Positions 26,264-35,774 are shown, numbered from the stretch's first letter. The stretch: DNA of 64,000 bases from Promicromonospora sp. AC04 (GCF_003058225.1 NZ_QBUG01000003.1:310001-374000); one strand, 5' to 3'. The notes: a model not told the origin generated them from the sequence alone. Numbers and translations are program-made.

Positions 26264-27232
26264 ATGACTGTCTCGAACGCGGGCGTCACGACGCCCCCCG
26301 GGAAGGCTCTGGCCGGCCCGCGGACACCCGACGGCCGGTCCGCCGCGCGCGCCGGCACCACCCCTAGGTCCTTGCGCGAGAGGGACCGGTCCGGCTACCT
26401 GTTCGTCGCGCCGTTCGCCATCGCCACCGGCCTCTTCCTGGTGTGGCCGACGATCTCCGGCCTGTGGATGAGCTTCACGAACCAGAGCCTCACGGGCACC
26501 GGTAGCGAGTTCATCGGCTTCGACAACTACGCCGAGGCGTTCAGCGACCCCCAGGTCTGGCAGACGCTGTGGCACACGGTCTGGTTCACGATCCTCAGCA
26601 CCGTGCCGCTGGTGGTGGTGGCCCTGATCATGGCGCTGCTCGTGCACACCGGCCTGCCGGGCCAGTGGGTGTGGCGCATGTCGTTCTTCGCCCCGTACCT
26701 GCTGACCAGCGCAGTCGTGTCCGGGCTGAGCGCCTGGCTGTTCCAGCCCGACATCGGCCTGCTCGACACCACGCTCGCCGCCCTCGGCCTCGGCCCGGTG
26801 GGCTGGATCACCGACGAGAACGTCGCAATGTTCTCGATCGCCCTGGTCACCGTGTGGTGGACCGTCGGGTTCAACTTCCTGCTCTACCTCGCGGCGCTGC
26901 AGGGAATCCCGGCACAGCAGTACGAGGCTGCGACCATCGACGGCGCGGGCGGCTGGCGGCGCCTGATCTCCATCACCCTGCCGCAGCTGCGCACGATCAC
27001 CGGGGTGATCGTCGTGCTGCAGCTGCTCGCCTCGCTCAAGGTGTTCGACCAGATCTACCTGCTGACGAAGGGCGGGCCGAACGGGAGCACCCGGCCGATC
27101 CTCGAGTACGTCTACGACATCGGCTTCACCAACTACCGGCTCGGGTACGCCTCCGCGATCTCCTACGTGTTCTTCGCCCTGATCCTCGTGTTCACGCTGG
27201 TGCGGCTCATGCCGGCCAGGAAGGAGGCCTGA
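26264..27232 (+). CDS. Sugar ABC transporter permease, MalF-like
   Basis: 322 residues, six predicted helices, coupling loop YEAATIDGAGGWRRLISITLP. A 45-residue polar N-terminal tail precedes the first helix. ATG 26264 follows GAGAGG, 14 bases after the binding-protein gene. Works with the next gene as the translocation pore; the ATPase must come from elsewhere. Confidence 0.93.
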   Translation: MTVSNAGVTTPPGKALAGPRTPDGRSAARAGTTPRSLRERDRSGYLFVAPFAIATGLFLVWPTISGLWMSFTNQSLTGTGSEFIGFDNYAEAFSDPQVWQTLWHTVWFTILSTVPLVVVALIMALLVHTGLPGQWVWRMSFFAPYLLTSAVVSGLSAWLFQPDIGLLDTTLAALGLGPVGWITDENVAMFSIALVTVWWTVGFNFLLYLAALQGIPAQQYEAATIDGAGGWRRLISITLPQLRTITGVIVVLQLLASLKVFDQIYLLTKGGPNGSTRPILEYVYDIGFTNYRLGYASAISYVFFALILVFTLVRLMPARKEA

Positions 27233-27233
27233 C

Positions 27234-28145
27234 GTGTCCGTCGCCGAACTGGTCGCCGTCCGGCGGACGAGGGCGTTGCAGGCCCGCGCCGAGAACCGCG
27301 CACTCACCAAGCTGACGATCGGGCCCTCGCCGTGGGTGCGCGTCGCCACCCTGGCCGCCCTCGTCGTCCTCGCCGCGCTCTGGCTGCTCCCCGTGGTGTG
27401 GGGCGCTGTCACGAGCTTCAAGCACGAGGCCGAGGCCGCCCTGCCTGCATCGTGGTGGCCCTCGATGGGCTGGACCCTCGGCGCCTACCAGCAGGTGCTC
27501 AGCAACAGCGACCTGCTGATCTGGATGTGGAACAGCCTCGTCGTCGCCGTGCTGGTCACCGTCCTGACGGTGCTGATCTCCGCGATGGCCGCCTTCGCGT
27601 TCTCCCAGACGCTGTTCAAGGGCCGGGGTCTGCTCCAGTGGCTCACCATCGCGTCGATCATGATGCCCGGCCAGATCCTCATCGTGCCGCTGTTCCGGCA
27701 GATGCAGGCGCTGGGCCTCGTGGACACGTTCGCGGGCATCGTGCTGCCGCAGGTCGTGGCACCCGTGATGGTGTTCATCCTCAAGCGGTTCTTCGACGCC
27801 ATCCCGCAGGAGCTGCTCGACGCCGCCCGGATCGACGGCGCGGGGTCGTTCCGGCTGTTCTGGACGATCGTGCTGCCGCTGTCGCGGAGCATCCTCGTGG
27901 CCGTGGCGATCTTCGTGTTCATCGGCGCGTGGAACAACTTCCTGTGGCCGTTCATCGTCACGACGGACCCGCAGTTCATGACGCTCCCCGTGGGCCTGTC
28001 GACCGTGAAGAACGCCTACGGCGTGCAGTACGCGCAGAACATGGCCTCCGCGATGATCGCGGCGTTGCCGCTGCTCGTGGTGTTCATGCTGTTCCAGCGC
28101 CGCATCGTGCAGGGCGTCGCGACCACGGGCATGGGCGGGCAGTAG
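27234..28145 (+). CDS. Sugar ABC transporter permease, MalG-like
   Basis: 303 residues, six predicted helices and the loop LLDAARIDGAGSFRLFWTIVLP. GTG 27234 lies one base after the preceding stop, with AAGGAGG in the end of that gene, so the two are translationally coupled. Last gene of the operon. Confidence 0.93.
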   Translation: MSVAELVAVRRTRALQARAENRALTKLTIGPSPWVRVATLAALVVLAALWLLPVVWGAVTSFKHEAEAALPASWWPSMGWTLGAYQQVLSNSDLLIWMWNSLVVAVLVTVLTVLISAMAAFAFSQTLFKGRGLLQWLTIASIMMPGQILIVPLFRQMQALGLVDTFAGIVLPQVVAPVMVFILKRFFDAIPQELLDAARIDGAGSFRLFWTIVLPLSRSILVAVAIFVFIGAWNNFLWPFIVTTDPQFMTLPVGLSTVKNAYGVQYAQNMASAMIAALPLLVVFMLFQRRIVQGVATTGMGGQ

Positions 28146-28161
28146 TAGGCCACAATCGGGT

Positions 28162-29259
28162 GTGGCCACCCCGACCCCGCATCCCTCGCAGCGCCCGCAC
28201 CTCGCCGCGGTCGTGGAAGACCACTTCTACGCCGCGGCGGGGTGGGTGCTCGCTCGCGCCGGCTGGCGTCCCCGGCTCGAGACCTACACCGGGTACGGCA
28301 CACCGGACCGGGTGCGGGTGCTCGCTCGCGTGCTGATCGCGCGTCCGCGCCCCGCCTCACCCGACCGCGACGCCCTCCGTGCCGGACGGCGCGGGTTCCG
28401 CCACTTCCTCACCGTGCCCGCACCCCTGAGCCGTGTGCGGGTCCAGGTCGGTGGCCAGACGACCGTCGTGACGAGCGACCGCGCCGGTTACGTCGACGTG
28501 GAGCTCCCCGTCGACCCTCCGTTGCCCACCGGCTGGCAGCCTGCCTTCCTGACCTGCCTCGACGGGTCCGAAGAGTGGGAGGCCGACGCCTCGCTCCTGG
28601 TGCTCGATGAGCGCACGCGGTTCGGCGTCGTCAGCGACATCGACGACACGACGATGGTGACGGCGGTGCCGCGGCCGCTGCTTGCGGCGTGGAACACGTT
28701 CGTGCGGCACTCCAGCGCGCGGCGCGCCGTGCCGGGTATGCCCGAGCTGTACCGGAAGCTGCAGCGGGCGCACCCGGACGCCGCCTTCTTCTACCTGTCG
28801 ACCGGGGCCTGGAACACCGCGGGCACGCTGCGCGCGTTCCTCTCGCGCCACGCCTACCCGGCGGGCCCGCTCCTCCTCACGGACTGGGGACCGACCCTCA
28901 GCGGCTGGTTCCGCAGCGGCCCGGCGCACAAGAAGGCGAGCCTCGAGCTCCTGATGTCATGGTTCCCGCACGTGCGCTGGGTGCTCGTCGGCGACGACGG
29001 CCAGCACGACGTCGAGATCTACGAGGGGGTCGCCCGACGTCGTCCCGACCGCGTGCGGGCCGTGGCGATCCGGCGGCTCACGGGCGGCCAGCAGGTGCTC
29101 GCCGGGAACGCGCCGCACGTGGCGAACGGATCGCACGCCGGCACGACGACGTCCGGGTCCGGCAGCCCACCGGTGCCGACCGTCGCCGGCCAGGATGGTG
29201 ACGAGCTCGCGCGCCGCCTCGCGGACGTGCCGGGCGTGCTCGACGACCAGGACCGGTGA
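28162..29259 (+). CDS. App1-like phosphatase (DUF2183, HAD-type)
   Basis: 365 residues. The C-terminal half is a HAD-type phosphatase of the App1/phosphatidate phosphatase group: VVSDIDDTTMVT (the DxDxT nucleophile), FFYLSTGAWN, HKKASLELLMSW with the conserved Lys, and LVGDDGQHDVEIY. The N-terminal 150 residues form a beta-rich region. Start GTG 28162, 16 bases after the permease. The lipid phosphate substrate is inferred from yeast App1; the bacterial role is unknown. Confidence 0.85.
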   Translation: MATPTPHPSQRPHLAAVVEDHFYAAAGWVLARAGWRPRLETYTGYGTPDRVRVLARVLIARPRPASPDRDALRAGRRGFRHFLTVPAPLSRVRVQVGGQTTVVTSDRAGYVDVELPVDPPLPTGWQPAFLTCLDGSEEWEADASLLVLDERTRFGVVSDIDDTTMVTAVPRPLLAAWNTFVRHSSARRAVPGMPELYRKLQRAHPDAAFFYLSTGAWNTAGTLRAFLSRHAYPAGPLLLTDWGPTLSGWFRSGPAHKKASLELLMSWFPHVRWVLVGDDGQHDVEIYEGVARRRPDRVRAVAIRRLTGGQQVLAGNAPHVANGSHAGTTTSGSGSPPVPTVAGQDGDELARRLADVPGVLDDQDR

Positions 29260-29297
29260 CCAACCCGGACCTCACGCCTGGACGGTGCCTGTCCGCC

Positions 29298-29324
29298 GCC
29301 CGAGCCTGCGGGTTTGCCTCGGGC
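29298..29324. terminator. Terminator between convergent genes
   Basis: GCCCGAG (29298-29304) pairs with CTCGGGC (29318-29324). It lies in the gap between the App1-like gene and the NYN gene, directly next to the latter's stop codon. Confidence 0.55.
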
Positions 29325-30581
29325 TCAGGCGGTCACCAGGTAGTCGTCGGCGTCGTCGTCCCAGGCCAGGGAGACGGTGCCTGCGGCTTCTGCCGCCTTC
29401 GCGAACTGCAGGAACCCGCGGAAGCCGAGCGCCTTCTCCGAGAAGTCCGGGCGCTTCTTGCGCACGGCGTTCTTCAGGCCGGACAGGGCGGCCGAGCCGT
29501 TCGACTCCTGCACCACGTTCTTCAGCAGCACGAACGCCGCGTCGGTGTCGCCCTGCTCCGGCAGCGACACCTCGGGGTCGCCCGCGGACGGGCCCGTCGC
29601 CAGCTCCACGAACCCGCGGTCGGCGAGGAACCGCAGGAACTCGCCGAACGTGCGGAACCCGTAGTCCGACTCGCTGAACGTGGCGTCCTTGCGCAGCAGC
29701 GTCCGCTTGAGGGCGGACGCCGTCACGGCACCGCTCGTGGAGGACTGCAGGTCGGCGAGGGTCTGCGCCACCCGCACCTCCATGGGCACGTCGTTCGACG
29801 CCGAGGCGTCCTCGTCCTGCTCGACGTCGATGTGGGGCTCGTTCTCCGGCGCGACCTCGACGGGCGCCGGTGCGGGCTCCGCCTTCCTCCGGCGGCGGGT
29901 CGCGGGCCTGGCCTCCGCCTCGGGCTCGGCCGGGGCCTCGGGCGAGGTCGCCTCGGCGACGGCCTCCGCCACCGCCTCCGCCGCCTTGGTGCGGCGCGAT
30001 GTGGTGGGGGCCTTCTGCGCGGTGGCGCGCTCCGTCGTCGTGCCGGACTTGCGGGTGCGGGCGCCGCGCTTGGGGGCCGGGGCGCCCTGGTCCTCGTCGG
30101 GCACCTCGACGCCTTCGAGGCGGTCGTAGAAGAGGAACTCGTCGCACGCGGCCGGCAGCAGGCGGGACGTCGACTTCTCGACGCCGACGCCGATGACGCG
30201 CTTGTTCAGCTCGCGCAGCTTGTGGACGAGCGGGGAGAAGTCGCTGTCGCCCGTGCACATGACGAACGTGGAGATGTAGTCGCGCTCGAAGGCCATCTCG
30301 ATGGCGTCGACCACCATCTTGATGTCGGCGGCGTTCTTGCGGGAGGCGCCCATCCGCTGCGTCATCTCGATGAGCTCGACCTGGTGCCGCGTGAGCATGC
30401 GCCGGTCCTCGTCGAAGTACGACCAGTCCGCGTAGGCCCGGCGCGCGACCACTCGCCCGCGCACGGCGAGGGCATCCGCGATCGGACCGAAGTCGAACTG
30501 CATCCCGCCCAGGTGCTCCCGGGCGCCCAGCGCCAGGTTCTCGTAGTCGATGAAGACTGCCAGGCGTTCTTCGAGGTCCAT
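29325..30581 (-). CDS. NYN-domain ribonuclease-like protein with two OST-HTH/LOTUS domains
   Basis: 418 residues. Residues 1-150 form a NYN/PIN-like nuclease domain: LAVFIDYENLAL with the first acidic pair, KNAADIKMVVDAIEM, VMCTGDSDFSPLV. A basic/acidic low-complexity linker (about 165-265) follows, then two LOTUS-type modules (YGFRTFGEFLRFLADRGFV and LGFRGFLQFAKAAEAAG). ATG 30581 is the first Met of the nuclease fold. Probably an RNA-binding, RNA-cutting protein; the target is unknown. Confidence 0.88.
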   Translation of the reverse strand: MDLEERLAVFIDYENLALGAREHLGGMQFDFGPIADALAVRGRVVARRAYADWSYFDEDRRMLTRHQVELIEMTQRMGASRKNAADIKMVVDAIEMAFERDYISTFVMCTGDSDFSPLVHKLRELNKRVIGVGVEKSTSRLLPAACDEFLFYDRLEGVEVPDEDQGAPAPKRGARTRKSGTTTERATAQKAPTTSRRTKAAEAVAEAVAEATSPEAPAEPEAEARPATRRRRKAEPAPAPVEVAPENEPHIDVEQDEDASASNDVPMEVRVAQTLADLQSSTSGAVTASALKRTLLRKDATFSESDYGFRTFGEFLRFLADRGFVELATGPSAGDPEVSLPEQGDTDAAFVLLKNVVQESNGSAALSGLKNAVRKKRPDFSEKALGFRGFLQFAKAAEAAGTVSLAWDDDADDYLVTA

Positions 30582-30730
30582 GCTCGCCACTCTATGGGGT
30601 TTCCAGGTTGCGAGGGTTCGCGGCCGCCCGGGGCCGGCTATCCACATCGAGAAATGAGGAGAGGGTGAAATGTGTGGGGTTGGGGCGCGCTGTCCGGCAC
30701 CAGCTGCCGCCCGTTGCCTAGGATCGGGAC

Positions 30731-31348
30731 ATGGCAGAGGCGACCGACGGATTCGAGGACCCGATTTCCACCCGGAATCGGATCATCGCCGCTGCCGCGC
30801 GCCTGACCTGTGCCGACGGCTGGTCGAAGGTGACGATGGGCCGCCTGGCGATGGAGGCCGGCGTGAGCCGGCAGACCGTCTACAACGCGGTCGGCAGCCG
30901 CGAGGACCTCGCCGAGGCGATGGTGCTCACGGAGTCGGCCAAGTTCATCTTCACGATCCTCGAGGGCTTCGACAACCACCCCGACGACCTGATGCCGGCC
31001 ATCCACGCCGCCGTCGAGAACACGCTCGTGCTGGCCGAGGGGAACGAGCTGCTGCGCGCCGTGGTCTCTGCGACGCACGGCGCGGACACCGAGCTGCTGC
31101 CCCTGCTCACCACCCACTCCGAGTCGCTGCTCGGCACCGTCAAGGTGGTCGTGCAGGACCGGGTGGACCAGTACGAGGTCGCGCTGGATCCGGAGCGGAT
31201 CTCGTCGATCATCGACTTCGTCGTGCGGGCCGTGCTCAGCCACGTGATGCAGCCGACGGGGACTCCGCGCGAGACCGCCGAGTCGATCACCTGGCTCGTG
31301 TCGAACGTCCTGGGGCGCACCGAACGGTCGGTCGCCTCCGGCGCCTGA
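30731..31348 (+). CDS. TetR-family transcriptional regulator
   Basis: 205 residues; N-terminal HTH TRNRIIAAAARLTC...VTMGRLAMEAGVSRQTVYNAVG, helical ligand domain after residue 60. It lies 67 bases before the LLM oxidoreductase on the same strand and probably forms an operon with it. Ligand unknown. Confidence 0.9.
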   Translation: MAEATDGFEDPISTRNRIIAAAARLTCADGWSKVTMGRLAMEAGVSRQTVYNAVGSREDLAEAMVLTESAKFIFTILEGFDNHPDDLMPAIHAAVENTLVLAEGNELLRAVVSATHGADTELLPLLTTHSESLLGTVKVVVQDRVDQYEVALDPERISSIIDFVVRAVLSHVMQPTGTPRETAESITWLVSNVLGRTERSVASGA

Positions 31349-31415
31349 CGCCCCCCGTACGCCCCCGCCCGATCCGCGCGCTTGACGCCCCGCGACGGCG
31401 GAGGAGGATCGAGAC

Positions 31416-32288
31416 ATGCGAATCGGCACCCACTTCATGCGCTTCGACTCGATGGAACCCGCCGGGATGCGCACCGAGCTGGCGGACGCCGCCCGGTACG
31501 CGGACGACGGCGGCGTCTCGTGGATCTCGGTGATGGACCACTACTTCCAGATGGAGCACCAGGGATTCCCGGCGTCGGACCCGATGCTGGAGGCATACAC
31601 GACCCTGGGCTACCTGGCCGGGGTGACCGAGAAGGTCCAGCTCGGTGCGCTGGTCACGGGCGTGACGTACCGCTACCCCGGCCTGCTGGCGAAGATCGTG
31701 GCGTCGCTCGACGTGGTCTCGGGCGGGCGCGCCACGTACGGCATCGGCGCCGCCTGGTACGACAAGGAGCACGCGGCCCTCGGGGTGCCGTTCCCGCCGC
31801 GCAAGGACCGCTTCGAGATGCTCGAGGAGACGGTCCGGATCGCGCGCCAGATGTACGACCCGGACGACAACGGCCCGTTCGAGGGCAAGCACTACCAGCT
31901 CGCCGAGACGCTCTGCTCGCCGGCGCCGCTGTCCGGTCCGGAGATCATGATCGGCGGGTCGGGCGAGCGGAAGACCCTCCGGCTCGTCGCGCAGTACGCG
32001 GACGCGTGCAACCTGTTCGCCGAGACGCCCGAGCGGCTGCGCCACCTCCTCGACGTGCTGCACCGGCACTGCGACGACGTAGGCCGCGACCCCGCCAAGA
32101 TCCGCGTCACGATGCTGCACCGCGGGAAGCCGATCGGCCCGGGCGACGCCGCGGACTTCGTCGCCGAGATGCGGGGCTTCGCCGGGCACGGCGTGGACAC
32201 GGTGATCCTGCGGCCGCCTGCCACGTCGCTCGCCGGGTGGGTGCGCGACGCGGTGCTTCCGGTCGTGGAGCCCTGCGCGGAGCTGTGA
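31416..32288 (+). CDS. LLM-class F420-dependent oxidoreductase
   Basis: 290-residue luciferase-like TIM barrel: MRIGTHFMRFDSM, SWISVMDHYFQM, VQLGALVTGVTYRYP, GIGAAWYDKEHAALGVPFP and EIMIGGSGERKTLRLVAQYADACN. These match the F420-dependent subgroup of actinobacteria. ATG 31416 follows GGAGGAGG. Substrate unknown. Coenzyme F420 use is supported by another deazaflavin-type enzyme at the window end. Confidence 0.9.
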   Translation: MRIGTHFMRFDSMEPAGMRTELADAARYADDGGVSWISVMDHYFQMEHQGFPASDPMLEAYTTLGYLAGVTEKVQLGALVTGVTYRYPGLLAKIVASLDVVSGGRATYGIGAAWYDKEHAALGVPFPPRKDRFEMLEETVRIARQMYDPDDNGPFEGKHYQLAETLCSPAPLSGPEIMIGGSGERKTLRLVAQYADACNLFAETPERLRHLLDVLHRHCDDVGRDPAKIRVTMLHRGKPIGPGDAADFVAEMRGFAGHGVDTVILRPPATSLAGWVRDAVLPVVEPCAEL

Positions 32289-32291
32289 CGC

Positions 32292-32915
32292 TCAGGTAGC
32301 CACGCCCGGGCTTACCGCCCGCGCGCGCCCGAGCACCACCGGGCAGGTCGCCAGGTGGTCGTCCACCAGGCCGCACGCCTGCATTGCCGCGTAGGCCGTG
32401 GTGGGGCCGATGAACCGGAAACCCTCCTTCTTCAGCGCCTTGCTCATGGCCTTCGACTCGGCCGTCCACGCCGGCACGTCCCCGAAGGTGGCGTGGCGCT
32501 CGCGGAGGGCAGGGTCGGGTGCGAAGGACCAGATCAGCTCGTCGAGCGTGCGCCCGGAGTCGTGCAGCGCGACCACTGCCCGCGCGTTGTCGACGGTGGC
32601 CTCGATCTTCATGCGGTTGCGGATGATGCGCGCATCGGTGAGCAGCCGCTCGACGTCGTCGGGCCCGAATGCCGCTACCTGTTCCGGGTCGAAGCCGGCG
32701 AAGACCTCCCGGAACGCCGGGCGCTTGCGCAGCACGGTGATCCAGGAGAGCCCGGACTGGAAGCCCTCCAGGGCGATGCGCTCGAGCAGGGCGGACTCGC
32801 CGTGCACGGGTACGCCCCATTCGTCGTCGTGGTACGCCGAGTAGAGCGGGTCGCCGTCGCCGAAGCAGCGCGGAGCGGCGTCTGCCCCGTCGGCCACTGT
32901 CCTGATGTCTGTCAC
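32292..32915 (-). CDS. tag: DNA-3-methyladenine glycosylase I
   Basis: Base-excision repair enzyme removing 3-methyladenine, 207 residues. Family motifs: PRCFGDGDPLYSAYHDDEWG, LEGFQSGLSWITVLRKRPAF, ARIIRNRMKIEATVDNARAV (helix-hairpin-helix part), and the late His/Cys region FIGPTTAYAAMQACGLVDDH. GTG 32915 is chosen, with AGGTGA upstream; earlier in-frame GTG codons add residues not typical of Tag. Convergent with the LLM gene. Confidence 0.93.
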   Translation of the reverse strand: MTDIRTVADGADAAPRCFGDGDPLYSAYHDDEWGVPVHGESALLERIALEGFQSGLSWITVLRKRPAFREVFAGFDPEQVAAFGPDDVERLLTDARIIRNRMKIEATVDNARAVVALHDSGRTLDELIWSFAPDPALRERHATFGDVPAWTAESKAMSKALKKEGFRFIGPTTAYAAMQACGLVDDHLATCPVVLGRARAVSPGVAT

Positions 32916-33050
32916 CGGATCACCTGTCACGACACCACTCTGACGCACGCCACCGACACTCCACACCCTCCGGCCGTCCGCCTGTGCACAACGTCCGAAA
33001 ACCGCTGCCTGTGGTCGCGCCAGGACCGTTGTGTTGCCGTGCGGAGGGGC

Positions 33051-33917
33051 TCATGACCCGTCGTCCGGGATCGCGCCCCGGCGTCTCAGGTAGGCCTCGA
33101 CCCCGTCGAGCACGGCAGTGACCCCGAAGGCGATGTCGTCGTCGGGGGGCGTGGGCGGCGCCGCCTCCGGCCAGGTCGCGAACGCCTCGAACAGGTTCGG
33201 GTACGTCGTGGCGTCGGCATACCGGAAGAGCACGGTCTCGAAGTCGGCGTAGGGGTTGGCCGCCTCGACCGCGGCGGGATCGAGCTCGGACTCGGGCGTC
33301 CCGTCGGGCAGCCCGGCCTCGCGGCGCACCTGCTGGACCGCCGCACGGTGGGACTCGATCTGCACCCGGGCCTCGCCCAGGACGTGCTGCGCGAGCAGGC
33401 CGATGATCGCGAGCTTCTCGTCCGGGGGCAGGTCGAGCGGGCGCAGGACCCCGAACGCCTGGTCGATCCAGCGCACCCGGTTCGGCCCCGGCGGTGCGGC
33501 GGACAGGGGCAGCTCCAGCATCCACGGCCGGGTCAGCCCCAGTGCGATCTGGGCCCGCGTCCAGGCTTCGAGCCCGGCGCGCCAGCCGCCGTCGGTGGGG
33601 ACGTCGGGCAGGTCGGCCGCCACGGCGTCCGACATCATGACCAGCAGCTCCTCCTTGCCGGACACGTGCCGGTACAGGGCCATCGGCGTGTATCCGACGG
33701 CCTCCGCGATACGTGCCATCGAGACGGCGGCGAGGCCCTCGGCGTCGGCCAGGTCGATCGCGGCCTGCACGATCCGCGCGGCGGACAGCGCGGGCTTGGG
33801 CCCGCGACGCCGCGGCGCGGCGGCCCCCCACAGGCGCTGCACGGCAGCGGGCAGCTCACGCGCGGGTGCTGCGTCGTGCGGCTGCTCGGCCGGTTCGGGC
33901 GTCGTGTCGGTGCTCAT
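33051..33917 (-). CDS. TetR-family regulator with TetR_C domain
   Basis: 288 residues. HTH at about 45-95 (ARIVQAAIDLADAEGLAAVSMARIAE... split, then VGYTPMALYRHVSGKEEL); the C-terminal half resembles the TetR C-terminal ligand domain. ATG 33917 follows GGGAG. Divergent from a DrrAB-like exporter with a palindromic site between them, the classic TetR/exporter arrangement. Confidence 0.9.
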   Translation of the reverse strand: MSTDTTPEPAEQPHDAAPARELPAAVQRLWGAAAPRRRGPKPALSAARIVQAAIDLADAEGLAAVSMARIAEAVGYTPMALYRHVSGKEELLVMMSDAVAADLPDVPTDGGWRAGLEAWTRAQIALGLTRPWMLELPLSAAPPGPNRVRWIDQAFGVLRPLDLPPDEKLAIIGLLAQHVLGEARVQIESHRAAVQQVRREAGLPDGTPESELDPAAVEAANPYADFETVLFRYADATTYPNLFEAFATWPEAAPPTPPDDDIAFGVTAVLDGVEAYLRRRGAIPDDGS

Positions 33918-33976
33918 CGACTCCCATCCTGCCCTGATCCGGGGTGTGGTCCCGATCGGAAACTCTCTTGACCACA

Positions 33977-34020
33977 TACTGTTTACGCTCCACACTAAAA
34001 CGTGTAGGACATAAACAGTA
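33977..34020. promoter_or_regulatory. Nested palindromic operator between TetR and exporter genes
   Basis: TACTGTTTA (33977-33985) and TAAACAGTA (34012-34020) are exact inverted repeats enclosing a second one, ACAC-TAAAAC-GTGT (33992-34005). The block is AT-rich against its surroundings. It probably holds the divergent promoters and TetR binding sites. Confidence 0.7.
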
Positions 34021-34041
34021 AGCGACCGGGAGAGGGAGATC

Positions 34042-35010
34042 ATGGCTGCGATCGTCACGGCCGACGGCCTGCGCAAGTCCTTCGGGAGGAGAGGCTCGAC
34101 GAGCCCGCCCGTGCTGGACGGGCTCGACCTGGAGCTCGAAGAGGGAGCGGTGCTCGCACTGCTCGGCCCCAACGGTGCGGGCAAGACCACCACCGTCCGC
34201 ATCCTGTCCACGCTGCTGCAGCCCGACGCCGGCCGCGCGACGGTGGCAGGGTTCGACGTGGTGCGAGACGCACGACGGGTCCGCGAGACCATCAGCCTCA
34301 CGGGGCAGCAGGTCGCCATCGACGACAAGCAGTCGGGGGCCGAGAACCTCACGATGATGGGCCGCCTCGCCCATCTCCCGCGCCGGGTCGTGCGGGACCG
34401 CGTGGCGGAGCTGCTCGACGCGTTCGACCTGGCCGACGCCGCGAGCAGGCGCGTCGCTGCGTACTCGGGCGGCATGCGGCGCCGGCTCGACCTCGCGGCA
34501 GGCCTGCTGACCCGGCCCCGGGTCATGTTCCTCGACGAGCCCACCACAGGCCTCGACCCGCGGTCCCGGCAGGCGATGTGGGACGTCGTCCGGGGCGTGG
34601 TCGCCGACGGCACCAGCGTCCTCCTGACCACCCAGTACCTGGAGGAGGCCGACCGGCTCGCCCAGCGGGTCGCGCTCGTGGACGGCGGCCGCGTCGTCGC
34701 CGACGGCACGCCGGCCCAGCTCAAGCACGAGGTGGGCGAGGCGGGCGTCGAGCTCACCTTCGCCTCCCCGTCCGACGCCGGCCGGGTCGCCCCGGCACTC
34801 ACGGCCGCCACCGTCGATGGCTTGCGGGTGCGGGTGCCCACCGACGGCTCGGTCGCGCACGTCCGGTCCGTGCTGTCCGCCGTCGAAGCCACGGGGGTGG
34901 CGCCCGAGCACTGGGAGGTGCGCGCGCCGAGCCTCGACGACGTGTTCCTCGCCCTGACCGGGCACGTCGGCCAGGAACGCACCGCAGGGGCGACGGGGGT
35001 GGCGGCATGA
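34042..35010 (+). CDS. ABC exporter ATP-binding protein, DrrA-like
   Basis: 322 residues: Walker A GPNGAGKTTT, signature YSGGMRRRLDLA, Walker B RVMFLDEPTTGLDP, then a DrrA-type C-terminal extension ending LDDVFLALTGH. Membrane-associated ATPase of a two-component drug or lipid exporter. Its last four bases overlap the permease start (ATGA). Confidence 0.93.
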   Translation: MAAIVTADGLRKSFGRRGSTSPPVLDGLDLELEEGAVLALLGPNGAGKTTTVRILSTLLQPDAGRATVAGFDVVRDARRVRETISLTGQQVAIDDKQSGAENLTMMGRLAHLPRRVVRDRVAELLDAFDLADAASRRVAAYSGGMRRRLDLAAGLLTRPRVMFLDEPTTGLDPRSRQAMWDVVRGVVADGTSVLLTTQYLEEADRLAQRVALVDGGRVVADGTPAQLKHEVGEAGVELTFASPSDAGRVAPALTAATVDGLRVRVPTDGSVAHVRSVLSAVEATGVAPEHWEVRAPSLDDVFLALTGHVGQERTAGATGVAA

Positions 35011-35774
35011 CTCACCTGATGAGCGACGTCTCGACCATGACCGTCCGTGGCCTCCGCCTCGTCTCGCGCGACGTGGACGCGATGATCACCGCGGTGCTCC
35101 TGCCGGTCATCATCCTGCTGATGTTCGTCCTCGTGTTCGGCGGGGCGGTCGACATCGGCACGGAGTACATCAACTACGTGACGCCGGGCGTGATCCTGCT
35201 GGCGGCCGGGTTCGGCGCCGCGAACACGGCACTGGCGGTGGAGCACGACATGTCGAGCGGCATGGTCGAACGGCTCCGGTCGATGCCCATGAACGCCTGG
35301 ACCGTGCTGTCCGGGCACGTGGCGGCGAGCCTCGTGAAGAACCTGGCCACCACGGCGATCGTCTTCGGCGTGTCGATCCTGATGGGGTTCCGGCCCGAGG
35401 CCACCGCCCTGGAGTGGCTCGCCGCTGTGGGGATGATCCTGCTCTTCGTCGGGTGGATCACCTGGCTCGCCGCCCTCGTGGGCGTGCTGGTCCGGTCGCC
35501 CGACGCCGCCGGCGGCTTCTCCTTCTTCGTGATGTTCCTGCCCTACGTGTCGAGCGCGTTCGTGCCCGTCGACACGCTGCCGGGCTGGCTGCGCGGGTTC
35601 GCGGAGCACCAGCCGGTCACGCCCGTCATCGAGACGGTGCGCGAGCTGCTCGCGGGTGACGTCTCGGGGGTCACCGACCCGGCCGGCGTCGCGATGCTCG
35701 CCGTCTCCTGGTGCCTGGGGCTCGGTCTCGTCTTCGCGGTGGCGGCGGGCCTGGCGTTCCGTGCCCGGCGCTGA
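35007..35774 (+). CDS. ABC-2 type exporter permease, DrrB-like
   Basis: 255 residues with six predicted helices; the ABC-2 pattern includes MITAVLLPVIILLMFVLVFG, SGMVERLRSMPM and SAFVPVDTLPGWLRGFAEHQ. Translationally coupled to the ATPase (ATGA). Probably repressed by the divergent TetR protein and induced by its ligand, likely the exported compound. Confidence 0.93.
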   Translation: MTHLMSDVSTMTVRGLRLVSRDVDAMITAVLLPVIILLMFVLVFGGAVDIGTEYINYVTPGVILLAAGFGAANTALAVEHDMSSGMVERLRSMPMNAWTVLSGHVAASLVKNLATTAIVFGVSILMGFRPEATALEWLAAVGMILLFVGWITWLAALVGVLVRSPDAAGGFSFFVMFLPYVSSAFVPVDTLPGWLRGFAEHQPVTPVIETVRELLAGDVSGVTDPAGVAMLAVSWCLGLGLVFAVAAGLAFRARR

